Of a DNA stretch of 64,000 bases, positions 17,353-24,689 are shown one piece after another. The notes under the pieces are model-generated. The model did not search any database and had not been told where the DNA came from. It was given only the letters and a program-made list of their open reading frames with translations. The DNA is taken from contig CADCAG010000006.1 in assembly GCA_902799355.1 (NCBI GenBank), positions 1 through 64,000 of the forward strand. Direction: 5' to 3'. Source of the DNA: an uncultured Bacteroidales bacterium (GTDB lineage: Bacteria > Bacteroidota > Bacteroidia > Bacteroidales > Bacteroidaceae). Within the stretch, counting starts at the first letter, position 1. Each line of letters starts with the position of its first letter. The position numbers were made by a program, and so were the translations under genes.

Positions 17353-18726
17353 TTATTTTTTTACCTTTCTATTTTTAAACTCCTCTATCGCCTTGCGGAC
17401 ATCAGTCTTCTGTCCGTCTTTGAAGGCAATGATGAAAGCCTGCGGGAACTTGTCGAGCAGCGACTTACGCAACTGGTATATCTCGTTATAGTCCGTCGAC
17501 GCACCCACGGTGAACTTATACAGTCCGCCTTCCTCATAGCTATCGATGTCCTCCTGTCCTTTGAACTGAGGCGAAGAGAGTGGCAGCTTAGAGCTACTGG
17601 CCAGAATCTGCACCTTAAAGACGGGAGCCGAAGAGGCAACAACTGTGGTCTTCACTGGTGCTGCGGGCTTTTCCTCAGGAACGGGAGCGGGAGCAGGCTG
17701 CGCAACAGTGTCCTTCTTCTCGACGGGAGCGACAGTTTTATCTACAGGTTTCTCTACGGGAGCTGCGGGCTTCTCAGCAGGTGCTGCAGGTTTCTCAGCG
17801 ACAGCAGTATCTACCTTCTCCTCAGCCTCCTTCTTCTTACGCTTTTTCTCCTTCTTGCTCTCCTTCTTCGTCTCCTGCTTCACCTCTTGTTTGGGTGTTT
17901 CAGGTGCCACGGCAGGTGTCTTCACCTCCTGCTGTTGTGGTTCTTCTTTATAAGTCACGCTGACATTCGTGTCGTATTTGCGCTTATAATCCACAAATGC
18001 CTGGTAGATGCCGCGTCCCAACTGGTTGACGCCGGCAGTAGAATTCAGGAAGCTCTCCTCGTCAGGCGTAGAGATAAAGCCAAGCTCTATCAGACAGCTA
18101 GGCATCGATGTCTCTCGCAGCACAAGGAATCCTGCCTGTTTGACACCCTTATCCAGACGTCCAGCAGACGCACAAGTACGACGCTGCACGAACTTCGCCA
18201 ACTCCACGCTTTGCGCCATATTATGGTCTTGCATGAACTCAAACATGATATAGCTCTCTGAAGAGTTGGGGTCAAAGCCCTGGTAACGCTGCTTATAGTC
18301 TTTCTCATAGAGGATTACCTCATTCTCTCGCTTAGCGACGGCAAGGTTGTCGGCAGCACGGTGCATACCCAGCGTATAGGTTTCCAAGCCTCGTGAGATA
18401 CGTCCCTTGGGCAGTGCATTGGTATGGATGGAGATAAACAGGTCTGCCTTGTTCTTGTTGGCAATGTCAGCACGGGTATGCAGGGGAATGAAGACATCGG
18501 TCTTGCGGGTATAGATTACCTTCACGTCCGGGCAGTTCTGCTCCACCAGCTTACCAAAAGCCAGCGCCACATTCAAGTTGATGGTTTTCTCCTTGGTAAT
18601 CTTACCTACGGCACCAGCATCATTGCCACCATGTCCGGCATCAATGACCAGCGTAAAATGTTTATTGGCAGCAACAACAGTTGCCGTCACACACATACAT
18701 AATATAAATAGGTATATTCGTCTCAT
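17353..18726 (-). CDS. N-acetylmuramoyl-L-alanine amidase (AmiC-like) with SPOR-like end
   Basis: A 457-residue exported amidase. After the signal peptide, an Amidase_3 domain (about 24-250) shows VIDAGHGGNDAGAVG, KEKTINLNVALAFGK, LFISIHTNALP and CLIELGFISTPDEESFL, which carry the zinc ligands and catalytic Glu. Next is a Lys/Pro/Ala-rich linker (about 265-365) with EKPAAPVEKP-type repeats, then a SPOR-like peptidoglycan-binding region (FKVQILASSSKLPL to the end). It cleaves the stem peptide from MurNAc during division. Its ATG overlaps the folB stop (ATGA at 18723-18726). Confidence 0.9.
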   Translation of the reverse strand: MRRIYLFILCMCVTATVVAANKHFTLVIDAGHGGNDAGAVGKITKEKTINLNVALAFGKLVEQNCPDVKVIYTRKTDVFIPLHTRADIANKNKADLFISIHTNALPKGRISRGLETYTLGMHRAADNLAVAKRENEVILYEKDYKQRYQGFDPNSSESYIMFEFMQDHNMAQSVELAKFVQRRTCASAGRLDKGVKQAGFLVLRETSMPSCLIELGFISTPDEESFLNSTAGVNQLGRGIYQAFVDYKRKYDTNVSVTYKEEPQQQEVKTPAVAPETPKQEVKQETKKESKKEKKRKKKEAEEKVDTAVAEKPAAPAEKPAAPVEKPVDKTVAPVEKKDTVAQPAPAPVPEEKPAAPVKTTVVASSAPVFKVQILASSSKLPLSSPQFKGQEDIDSYEEGGLYKFTVGASTDYNEIYQLRKSLLDKFPQAFIIAFKDGQKTDVRKAIEEFKNRKVKK

Positions 18727-19091
18727 CTCTTCATTTTAATTTCCACGCTCGCCCCCTTGCTGTCGGCACCCATCGGCGGGTTACATTTTGTGATGCGGAT
18801 GTTCAGGGCCTCCACCAATGGGAATGCTTCCAACACACACGAACCGATTCTACCTGCCACATGCTCCAAGAGCTGTGAGGGCTGAGCCATCTCACGGGCT
18901 ACCACCTCATAGAGTGCTGCGTAGTTGACAGTATCGTCGACCGAATCGCTAATCACTGCGCGGCTGAGGTCTGCCTCCACACTGAGTGACACAAGGTATT
19001 CGCCGCCCACCCGTCGCTCCTGCTCCATCACGCCATGATAGGCATAGAAGCGCATATCATGCAGGAGAATACTACTCTGCGTTATCGTCAT
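18723..19091 (-). CDS. folB: Dihydroneopterin aldolase
   Basis: A 122-residue protein from the ATG at 19091 (MTITQSSILLHDMRFYAYHG). Conserved folB features: FYAYHGVMEQERRVGGEYLV, the Tyr in NYAALYEVV, LLEHVAGRI and the C-terminal ITKCNPPMGADSKGASVEI with the catalytic Lys region. It splits 7,8-dihydroneopterin to 6-hydroxymethyl-dihydropterin in folate synthesis; the next enzyme, FolK, is encoded at the far end of the window. An upstream in-frame start at 19115 is possible but would lie deeper inside the preceding gene, so 19091 is preferred. Confidence 0.9.
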   Translation of the reverse strand: MTITQSSILLHDMRFYAYHGVMEQERRVGGEYLVSLSVEADLSRAVISDSVDDTVNYAALYEVVAREMAQPSQLLEHVAGRIGSCVLEAFPLVEALNIRITKCNPPMGADSKGASVEIKMKR

Positions 19092-19758
19092 TGTCGGTCG
19101 TCTCTGCACCGTCACCCAGATACTTCTTCAGGGCACGCTCCACACCGTTCTTCCAGGTATTGATACTCTCCGACTGCAGCTGCAGCGAAGACACGAGCTT
19201 GATGACATGCTCGATGGGCATGCGATAGCGCAACACGCCACTAATCAGCTTGGCATAGTTCCAGTATTCCGGATTGAACTTCTCGCTCAGTCCCTCTACG
19301 GTAATCTTGTAGCCACGGGTATTCTCAAACTGGAAGTCATAGCGCTTGCTACCGTCGGCATTGACCTGCTTGATAATCTTACCCTTGGTGACAGACTTCG
19401 GCAGGAGGATACCCTCCTCGTCGTCTTGCAGACCGGTGAATATCTCGTAGGGATAGCCGTTGAGCAGACCCACCAGGGCCACCCACTTGTCTTTGTTGTT
19501 CTGGAAACGTACCACGTCACACTCCAACTCCTTGGGGCGGATTTCCGTTACCTCAGGGCGCTGGTTCTGCTGCACTTCCTTGACCGTAGCCTCAGCCACG
19601 GTAGTCACCAACTGTCGTTCGTCAGCAGTCAGCGCACCCAGCATCTTGTCCAACAACTGCTGAGCCTGCTGTTCTGTCAGCGGACTCTCTGTGTGCTGGC
19701 TGGCGGCTGTCATACGACGAGCCAGGCGCTCCACCAGCGTCACTTTCATTTCTGTCAT
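19072..19758 (-). CDS. Stand-alone protein like the C-terminal domain of B12-dependent ribonucleotide reductase
   Basis: A 228-residue cytoplasmic protein. From about residue 80 it reads RPKELECDVVRFQNNKDKWV, ALVGLLNGYPYEIFTGL, SVTKGKIIKQV and RYRMPIEHVIKLVSSLQLQS, ending VERALKKYLGDG. This is the pattern of the C-terminal domain of class II (adenosylcobalamin-dependent) ribonucleotide reductases, in which a terminal Cys-containing zinc motif normally follows. Here the tail is acidic (ETTDNDDNAE) without cysteines. No catalytic reductase domain is present. The N-terminal 75 residues are unassigned. The ATG at 19758 is preferred over a TTG at 19767. First gene of the operon with folB, amidase and MlaD-like. 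Confidence 0.55.
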   Translation of the reverse strand: MTEMKVTLVERLARRMTAASQHTESPLTEQQAQQLLDKMLGALTADERQLVTTVAEATVKEVQQNQRPEVTEIRPKELECDVVRFQNNKDKWVALVGLLNGYPYEIFTGLQDDEEGILLPKSVTKGKIIKQVNADGSKRYDFQFENTRGYKITVEGLSEKFNPEYWNYAKLISGVLRYRMPIEHVIKLVSSLQLQSESINTWKNGVERALKKYLGDGAETTDNDDNAE

Positions 19759-19784
19759 AATAATCAATAAACGTTTATCGCTTG

Positions 19785-19817
19785 CAAAGGTACAAAGAAG
19801 TTTCCACTTTCAGACAA
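19785..19817 (-). promoter_or_regulatory. Promoter of the folB-amidase operon
   Basis: Minus-strand TACCTTTG (19785-19792) with TTG at 19815-19817, spacer 22 nt. The -7 box is consensus, the -33 weaker. Confidence 0.55.
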
Positions 19818-19866
19818 CTTTCACCATTAAATTTACCAAAATGTTTCCCATTTCAGTAATTTTTTG

Positions 19867-19874
19867 TACTTTTG
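19867..19874 (+). promoter_or_regulatory. -7 element of the nitroreductase gene
   Basis: TACTTTTG followed by CA, only 4 nt before the ATG at 19879. If transcription starts at the usual distance, the mRNA is leaderless or nearly so. Confidence 0.5.
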
Positions 19875-19878
19875 CAGC

Positions 19879-20619
19879 ATGAAAAATCTGTTGACAAGGC
19901 GTAGCATACGCCAATATAGTGAGCGTGAGGTTAGCGAAGCGCTCCTCAACCGTCTCCTTACTGAGGCCAGTCGCACACAGACCATGGGCAACCTGCAGCT
20001 GTACAGTGTCATCGTCACCCGCAATGACGAGATGAAGCAACGCTTGGCACCTGCCCACTTCAATCAGTCCATGGTGACACAGGCTCCTGTGGTGCTGACC
20101 ATCTGTGCCGACTTCCATCGCACCACCCGCTGGTGTGAGGAGCGCAAGGCCCTGCCAGGCTACGACAATTTCCTGTCTTTCCAGAATGCAGCCATCGATG
20201 CCCTACTCTATACTCAGACGCTCTGCAACCTCATGGACGAAGAAGGTCTCGGCTACTGCTATCTGGGCACCACCGTCTACCAGCCTCAACAGATTATCGA
20301 CATCCTGCAGCTGCCCCGTCTCGTCATGCCCGTCGCCACACTCACCGTTGGCTGGCCCGCCGAAGAGCCTCCCCTCTCCGACCGCCTGCCTGCAGAGAGT
20401 TTCGTACACTGTGAGACCTACAAGGACTACAGCCGTGCCGACATCGACACCTATTATAATAATAAGGAGAACTTGGAAGAAAACCGCCACTTCTGCGAGA
20501 TTAACCACAAAGAGACGCTGGCCCAGATCTTCACCGACATCCGCTATACAAAGAAAGACAACGAGGCCATATCGGCAGGTTTGATGGAAGCCCTGCGCCA
20601 CCAAGGCTTCATGGACTAA
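19879..20619 (+). CDS. Nitroreductase family protein (FMN-dependent)
   Basis: A 246-residue flavin oxidoreductase. The start MKNLLTRRSIRQYSEREVSE carries the family RRSIRxY FMN-binding motif; further FMN/NAD(P)H regions are TQTMGNLQLYSVIVT (about 40) and DEEGLGYCYLGTTVYQPQQI (about 123), with PVATLTVGWPAE near 155. It resembles NfsA/FRP-type oxidoreductases with a long C-terminal arm. The substrate (quinones, nitro compounds or flavins) is not known. The ATG at 19879 is chosen over an in-frame upstream codon because the -7 element covers the latter. Alone on the plus strand, ending before the hairpin 20634-20654. Confidence 0.85.
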   Translation: MKNLLTRRSIRQYSEREVSEALLNRLLTEASRTQTMGNLQLYSVIVTRNDEMKQRLAPAHFNQSMVTQAPVVLTICADFHRTTRWCEERKALPGYDNFLSFQNAAIDALLYTQTLCNLMDEEGLGYCYLGTTVYQPQQIIDILQLPRLVMPVATLTVGWPAEEPPLSDRLPAESFVHCETYKDYSRADIDTYYNNKENLEENRHFCEINHKETLAQIFTDIRYTKKDNEAISAGLMEALRHQGFMD

Positions 20620-20633
20620 GGAACACTCCGGCG

Positions 20634-20654
20634 CAGCCAAGGTTTCCTTGGCTG
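20634..20654. terminator. Hairpin between convergent genes
   Basis: Perfect 9-bp stem CAGCCAAGG/CCTTGGCTG with TTT loop between the nitroreductase and the TPR-type gene. No T-run follows, so termination strength is uncertain. Confidence 0.5.
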
Positions 20655-20658
20655 ATTC

Positions 20659-21738
20659 CTACCCTTTGTTTTTCACCTTCCGATAGAGATCTCTCACTTG
20701 GAGAGCTCCATCATTATTGGGCTCATAGAGTAATATCTTGTCGGCATATTGTGCTGCCAGAGCATAGTCTTCTTTTTCTATGAAGTAGTAGCTCATCAGG
20801 TAGCGGTAGCCCGTTACCAGACGTTCCTTATGGCGCTCATCGAGGTCAGCCTTTTTCTTGAATACCTCTTCCATCTGCAGGATGGCAGGCAGTGCCGTAC
20901 CCTTGCTGGCCTCTGGGTCTAACTGGAACTGTACCATCTGCACCCGCATATAAGCAAAGAGGTCGTCGTTCATCGTCGTCTCAGGAATGCGCTGTGCTAA
21001 TATGGCGTCAGCCTTGAGCAGCATCTGTTCCTTCTCAGCACCCTCCAGTTTCTTGGCCCATTCAATATAGATATTTGCCAGCTGCATGGTGACATCGTCA
21101 GTCATCTGTCCATGCTGGCGACGCTGCTGGGCAAAAGGTTCCATCCACTGGGCAGCCTCCTCGAATTTACCCTGTTGGTATAGATAGCGCACCCATCCAG
21201 TCAGTGCCACACTATAATGTACACTGTCACTATGTTCCAAGACAGCAGGCTGTGCATGTGTCAGGTTCTCATAGGCCGTCAAGCTCTCGCGGTAGCGTCC
21301 TTGCGACACCAGCGAGCGGAAGAAGAACCTGTTGAGTGGCAGGCTCTGTGGATAGTAAGTCAGCGCCTCTCGGGCCTTTGCCACACAAGCATCGTTACGG
21401 CCACTATAGAACAGGCTTAGAATATACAGCTCCATATCACCACGTGACATCAACGACATCGACATCTGGTCATAGGCATGAGCCACCTCGGCACGATACT
21501 CCGTACCCTTTCTGTCGGCAGCATCATACAGCTGAGCAATATACAGCTCGGCAGGAAAACCGAAGTACTGCTGCTTAAATGTCAGCAGCTTAGCCTCAGC
21601 CGTCTTGATATCCGTCTGTGCCAGTGGGCGACAGATATTTAACAGCGAATCCACCTGCCGTTGCGTCTGGGCCTCCACACCCACCACTAATGCCATCAGC
21701 AGGCATCCTATCAACAATAGTCTTTGTATCATGTTCAT
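20659..21738 (-). CDS. Exported TPR-like protein, paralogue of the 23115-24656 product
   Basis: A 359-residue helical protein with signal peptide (MNMIQRLLLIGCLLMALVVG, then VEAQ). Pairs of amphipathic helices suggest degenerate TPRs. The C-terminal third (IEWAKKLEGAEKEQMLLKAD, FQLDPEASKGTALPAI, RLVTGYRYLMSYYF, AQYADKILLYEPNNDGAL) lines up with the C-terminal third of the 513-residue TPR protein at 23115-24656. The function is not known; periplasmic scaffolding is a guess. The ATG at 21738 overlaps the transposase stop (ATGA), so its expression now depends on the transposase transcript. Confidence 0.7.
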   Translation of the reverse strand: MNMIQRLLLIGCLLMALVVGVEAQTQRQVDSLLNICRPLAQTDIKTAEAKLLTFKQQYFGFPAELYIAQLYDAADRKGTEYRAEVAHAYDQMSMSLMSRGDMELYILSLFYSGRNDACVAKAREALTYYPQSLPLNRFFFRSLVSQGRYRESLTAYENLTHAQPAVLEHSDSVHYSVALTGWVRYLYQQGKFEEAAQWMEPFAQQRRQHGQMTDDVTMQLANIYIEWAKKLEGAEKEQMLLKADAILAQRIPETTMNDDLFAYMRVQMVQFQLDPEASKGTALPAILQMEEVFKKKADLDERHKERLVTGYRYLMSYYFIEKEDYALAAQYADKILLYEPNNDGALQVRDLYRKVKNKG

Positions 21739-23000
21739 AATTTCCACCAATCATCTTTCTGTCTACATAAAGCCTGTGCAACACAGTTCATCGTCTTACA
21801 TTCAAGGACGGTAATATCCTCTTCTTTGGGACGGTATCGATACTTCCACGGTGTCACTATCAGCAACTTCTTCTCAGCGCATAGTGCCATCCGTCGTTCC
21901 GACGGATGATAAAGCTCCCCCATCCCATTATCATCAATACTCACCACCGGCAGCCCTTCATCCATAACAGCGTTCATGATTTCCTGCTCACCTTTAGCAA
22001 TATGGGCAGAAACGAGTACCGCTCCGTTTCTGGCTGCCAATAGGCACGCCTCCTTCTGTTGAGAGAAATAGCGCAAATCCTTACGATGGCACACCACGGG
22101 CAACAAACGCCCCGTCAGCAATTGTCGGTCGCCAAAGCTGTCGCAGTCGATATGGGTACCATTCGTCAACAGCCGCTGACTAACCATCATCCATGCTTCA
22201 TCACTAAAAGCAGATCCACACTCGCGCTGTAGATAGCCTCGTAAGGCCGACAATGACAGTGCGGTATCTATACCGCCTCGCTGTACATGCAGCGACGAGC
22301 TGTTTTGACTGCGCAACAGGCGGTTGCGCGGGTTATTGCGGATATAGGCCCGCTGCGTCTCCAGCTGTCCATCTTCCAAAGGTATCACGTCGACATAGCC
22401 GTCGCTGAACAATGGCTGCCGCCCCGTAGTAGTGCGGGAGGGCACCTTTACATAAGGCTGCGGGCACCCCGCAGACCGCTGGTCATCAGCATTTCCGGCG
22501 GCAGTGGGGCTACCTGGTTGTTCTCCGGCGGCAGTGGGGGGCTCTGGTTGTTCTCCAGCGGCAGTGGGGTTTCCCCACTGCATGTTCTGCCCCGTCATTT
22601 CCCAATAGCGGTGGCAGCAGCCCTTTTTGAAGCCAGAAATCAGCTGGCCCAGGTGCGTCTGTCGCCCATTGCGGCTGACGATAGCCGCTTTCACCACCAT
22701 GATGCAGTGCACATGGTCAGGCATGATGACATAATCCTGAACCTCTACCATCGGATAGCGGGCGGTGATGCTATGCAGCAATTCGTATTCCACCATTCTC
22801 CCTATCTCTGACAGCACTACTCGTGGCGCATTAGGATCTCCATCAGGCTTACTGGCATCCCCCACAATGTGCCCCAACGGCTGCTGCCGTCTGTCATTCA
22901 CTGTCATGGTAATATGGTATATGCCAGACCACCGATAGTCCTTATGCAGACTACGGCGACCCATGCGATGACTGTCAGTATGGTAAGGGTTAGAGTTCAT
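21735..23000 (-). CDS. RAYT-like (REP-associated Y1) transposase with fused DprA-like C-terminal domain
   Basis: A 421-residue protein. Residues 20-225 match Y1/IS200-like REP transposases: GIYHITMTVNDR (27-38), PMVEVQDYVIMPDHVHCIMV with the HxH metal pair at H96/H98, LGQLISGFKKGCCHRYW (118-133) holding a candidate nucleophile Tyr, and GYVDVI...AYIRNNP (201-224). Between them lies an insertion with a 10-residue repeat PTAAGEQPxx (145-169) and QRSAGCPQP encoded by GC-rich palindromic DNA. Residues about 300-421 add an unrelated domain (ACLLAARNGAVLVSAHIAKG, GLPVVSIDDNGMGELYHPSE, AEKKLLIVTPWKYRY) resembling DprA/Rossmann-like domains. It has its own promoter (23067-23097). The start at 23000 is preferred over a GTG at 23015. 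Confidence 0.75.
   Translation of the reverse strand: MNSNPYHTDSHRMGRRSLHKDYRWSGIYHITMTVNDRRQQPLGHIVGDASKPDGDPNAPRVVLSEIGRMVEYELLHSITARYPMVEVQDYVIMPDHVHCIMVVKAAIVSRNGRQTHLGQLISGFKKGCCHRYWEMTGQNMQWGNPTAAGEQPEPPTAAGEQPGSPTAAGNADDQRSAGCPQPYVKVPSRTTTGRQPLFSDGYVDVIPLEDGQLETQRAYIRNNPRNRLLRSQNSSSLHVQRGGIDTALSLSALRGYLQRECGSAFSDEAWMMVSQRLLTNGTHIDCDSFGDRQLLTGRLLPVVCHRKDLRYFSQQKEACLLAARNGAVLVSAHIAKGEQEIMNAVMDEGLPVVSIDDNGMGELYHPSERRMALCAEKKLLIVTPWKYRYRPKEEDITVLECKTMNCVAQALCRQKDDWWKL
22455..22568. repeat. GC-rich repeat block inside the RAYT gene
   Basis: Holds 2.5 copies of a 30-nt repeat (22494-22568) that starts CCCCACTGCCGCYGGAGAAC on the minus strand, and then a hairpin-like GCGGGGTGCCCGC (near 22475). 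The latter resembles the GCGGGTTGCCCGC core of the palindromic elements in MurF-Alr, GSCFA and caspase genes, but is read here in a different frame (QRSAGCPQP). Confidence 0.65.
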
Positions 23001-23066
23001 ATCATCCACTTTCACTATATTCGCGAAAACAACGAGACAGTGACACTCTGTCCGTTATTCTTGGTG

Positions 23067-23097
23067 CAAAAGTACATAAAAAGAATGAACTCGCAAA
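23067..23097 (-). promoter_or_regulatory. Promoter of the RAYT-like gene
   Basis: Minus-strand TTTG (23094-23097), 19-nt spacer, TACTTTTG (23067-23074). Separates the transposase from the upstream TPR gene transcript. Confidence 0.7.
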
Positions 23098-23114
23098 ATA
23101 ATACCCTCAAAGCA

Positions 23115-24656
23115 TTATTTTTTCCACTTACTTACAATCTCGTATATCTTCAAGGCTTGTGAATTCATTGGATCTATATCAAGAATCTTCTCAGCAAAAC
23201 TTAGCGCAAGTTTTTTACTCCTTTTCTTGACATTGGCCGCATAGAAATAGCACTGAACCCAATAGGCGGTTACCAGTCGTGAGCGTTGTCCATCAGTAAT
23301 ATTACTTCCTTTTGCCAGAATAATCTTTTCAAGATTCTCGGCAAAAGGAATTGCTATTCCCTGCTCGAATTCAGGATCCAAAGTTGTACGTATTTGCAGA
23401 CGGTTTACCCATGCGATGTCATCGAATTTGGGGAACAACTCTGCCATCTCCTGGTAAATCTTATCCGCTTTCATATATGTGGCTTCTTTTTCAGGTCCTG
23501 ACAGTTTCTTTGCCCACGACGAGAATATACCTGCATACATACTTAGCATAGAAGCATCTACCTTATTAATTGCTCGACGAGAATTAAGGAATTCTTCATA
23601 AAGTGCGACAGCTGTCTGATAGTCACCATCCTTAATATAGTCATTGACCTTTGCCTCCATAGAAGACGCTATATGATTATAAGCTGTCGCGATATTATTA
23701 TCAGACACGCCCTCCATCTTAATAACGTAGTCGTACTGAGCAATGGCTTCATCATAACGCTTTGAACCATTCAAAGCTTCTCCATATCTCAGATAATGAA
23801 TCGGTTGCAATTTTGACGGGTCTGTATTCTTTATGAAGCGTTCACCAGCAATTACTGCCTCAGCAAATTTCTTTAATCCCAGCAAACCATAGAACTCATT
23901 CATAGAGAGCATAAAACTCTCAGGATATTTTTTCGCGCCATATGAAGACACATCATACATTTTATCAATCTGATTAGTAGCATATAGAGCGAAAGAATAT
24001 GCCTCAAGGTCACCTTGTATCATGTCTTCCTTATTCACTTTATCATATGATGCCGCCATTTCTGCGTATGGTTCCAAGCCATGCTTGTCCCATAACTGAT
24101 AATACAAGCGGCCCAACTGAAGGTCAACAGGGAAGTTGGGATCTTTTTCTTTCAATTCCTTCAATTTGTTGACAGCAGCATCTGCATCAGTTATAGCCAG
24201 CAATTCCGCTGAAGCGATATATAGTGACGAGTCAGTAGGATTGGCAGCAATGCCTCGATTCAGCCACGACATCGCCTCTTCCCTTCCACCTTCCGCAGCT
24301 TTTTCATAGCTCAGGATATCACTGGCAAGTATATATGCTTCTGCATATTTAGGGTCAATTGCTATAGAGCGATTAATATACTTGAATGCATTAACGGTAT
24401 CTCTTCTGTGAAAGTCTCTGAAAACAGGCGGGTCTACCTTATTATAATTATAGTACGACTTAGCGATACGCGTAGCCAAGTATGCACTCTTATTAAACTT
24501 ATTGAAGATATCCTCCACGAACTTGTCACGAATCTCGGCCTCATTATAAGTACGTACTATCGTATCAATGGCGGCAGCCATGGCACGTTCATTAGCCTGG
24601 GCACTAGCAAAGATTGCAATCGTCAGGAAAAGGAAGGAAAGAATTATTCTTCTCAT
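23115..24656 (-). CDS. Exported TPR-repeat protein
   Basis: A 513-residue protein with signal peptide (IILSFLFLTIAIFASAQ). Several TPR units can be seen, e.g. AFKYINRSIAIDPKYAEAYI (about 90), AMSWLNRGIAANPTDSSLYI (about 128), KRYDEAIAQYDYVIKMEG (about 310) and LSFAEKILDIDPMNSQALKI at the end. No enzymatic domain is seen. It ends an envelope operon that begins at the DUF3575 gene (30161), 33 nt behind the barrel gene at 24690. It likely acts as a periplasmic or outer-membrane-associated scaffold for the proteins encoded upstream (inference from gene order). A shorter paralogue lies beyond the transposase. Confidence 0.75.
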   Translation of the reverse strand: MRRIILSFLFLTIAIFASAQANERAMAAAIDTIVRTYNEAEIRDKFVEDIFNKFNKSAYLATRIAKSYYNYNKVDPPVFRDFHRRDTVNAFKYINRSIAIDPKYAEAYILASDILSYEKAAEGGREEAMSWLNRGIAANPTDSSLYIASAELLAITDADAAVNKLKELKEKDPNFPVDLQLGRLYYQLWDKHGLEPYAEMAASYDKVNKEDMIQGDLEAYSFALYATNQIDKMYDVSSYGAKKYPESFMLSMNEFYGLLGLKKFAEAVIAGERFIKNTDPSKLQPIHYLRYGEALNGSKRYDEAIAQYDYVIKMEGVSDNNIATAYNHIASSMEAKVNDYIKDGDYQTAVALYEEFLNSRRAINKVDASMLSMYAGIFSSWAKKLSGPEKEATYMKADKIYQEMAELFPKFDDIAWVNRLQIRTTLDPEFEQGIAIPFAENLEKIILAKGSNITDGQRSRLVTAYWVQCYFYAANVKKRSKKLALSFAEKILDIDPMNSQALKIYEIVSKWKK

Positions 24657-24689
24657 ACTATTGATAATTAAACATACAACTGACCCATT

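Noticed and set aside
17640-17830. Lys/Pro/Ala-rich linker of the amidase as another palindromic insertion
   Set aside because: The repeats are EKPAAP-type protein repeats without the hairpin cores AGCGGGCAACCCGCT or CCCGC...GCGGG; ordinary low-complexity linker.
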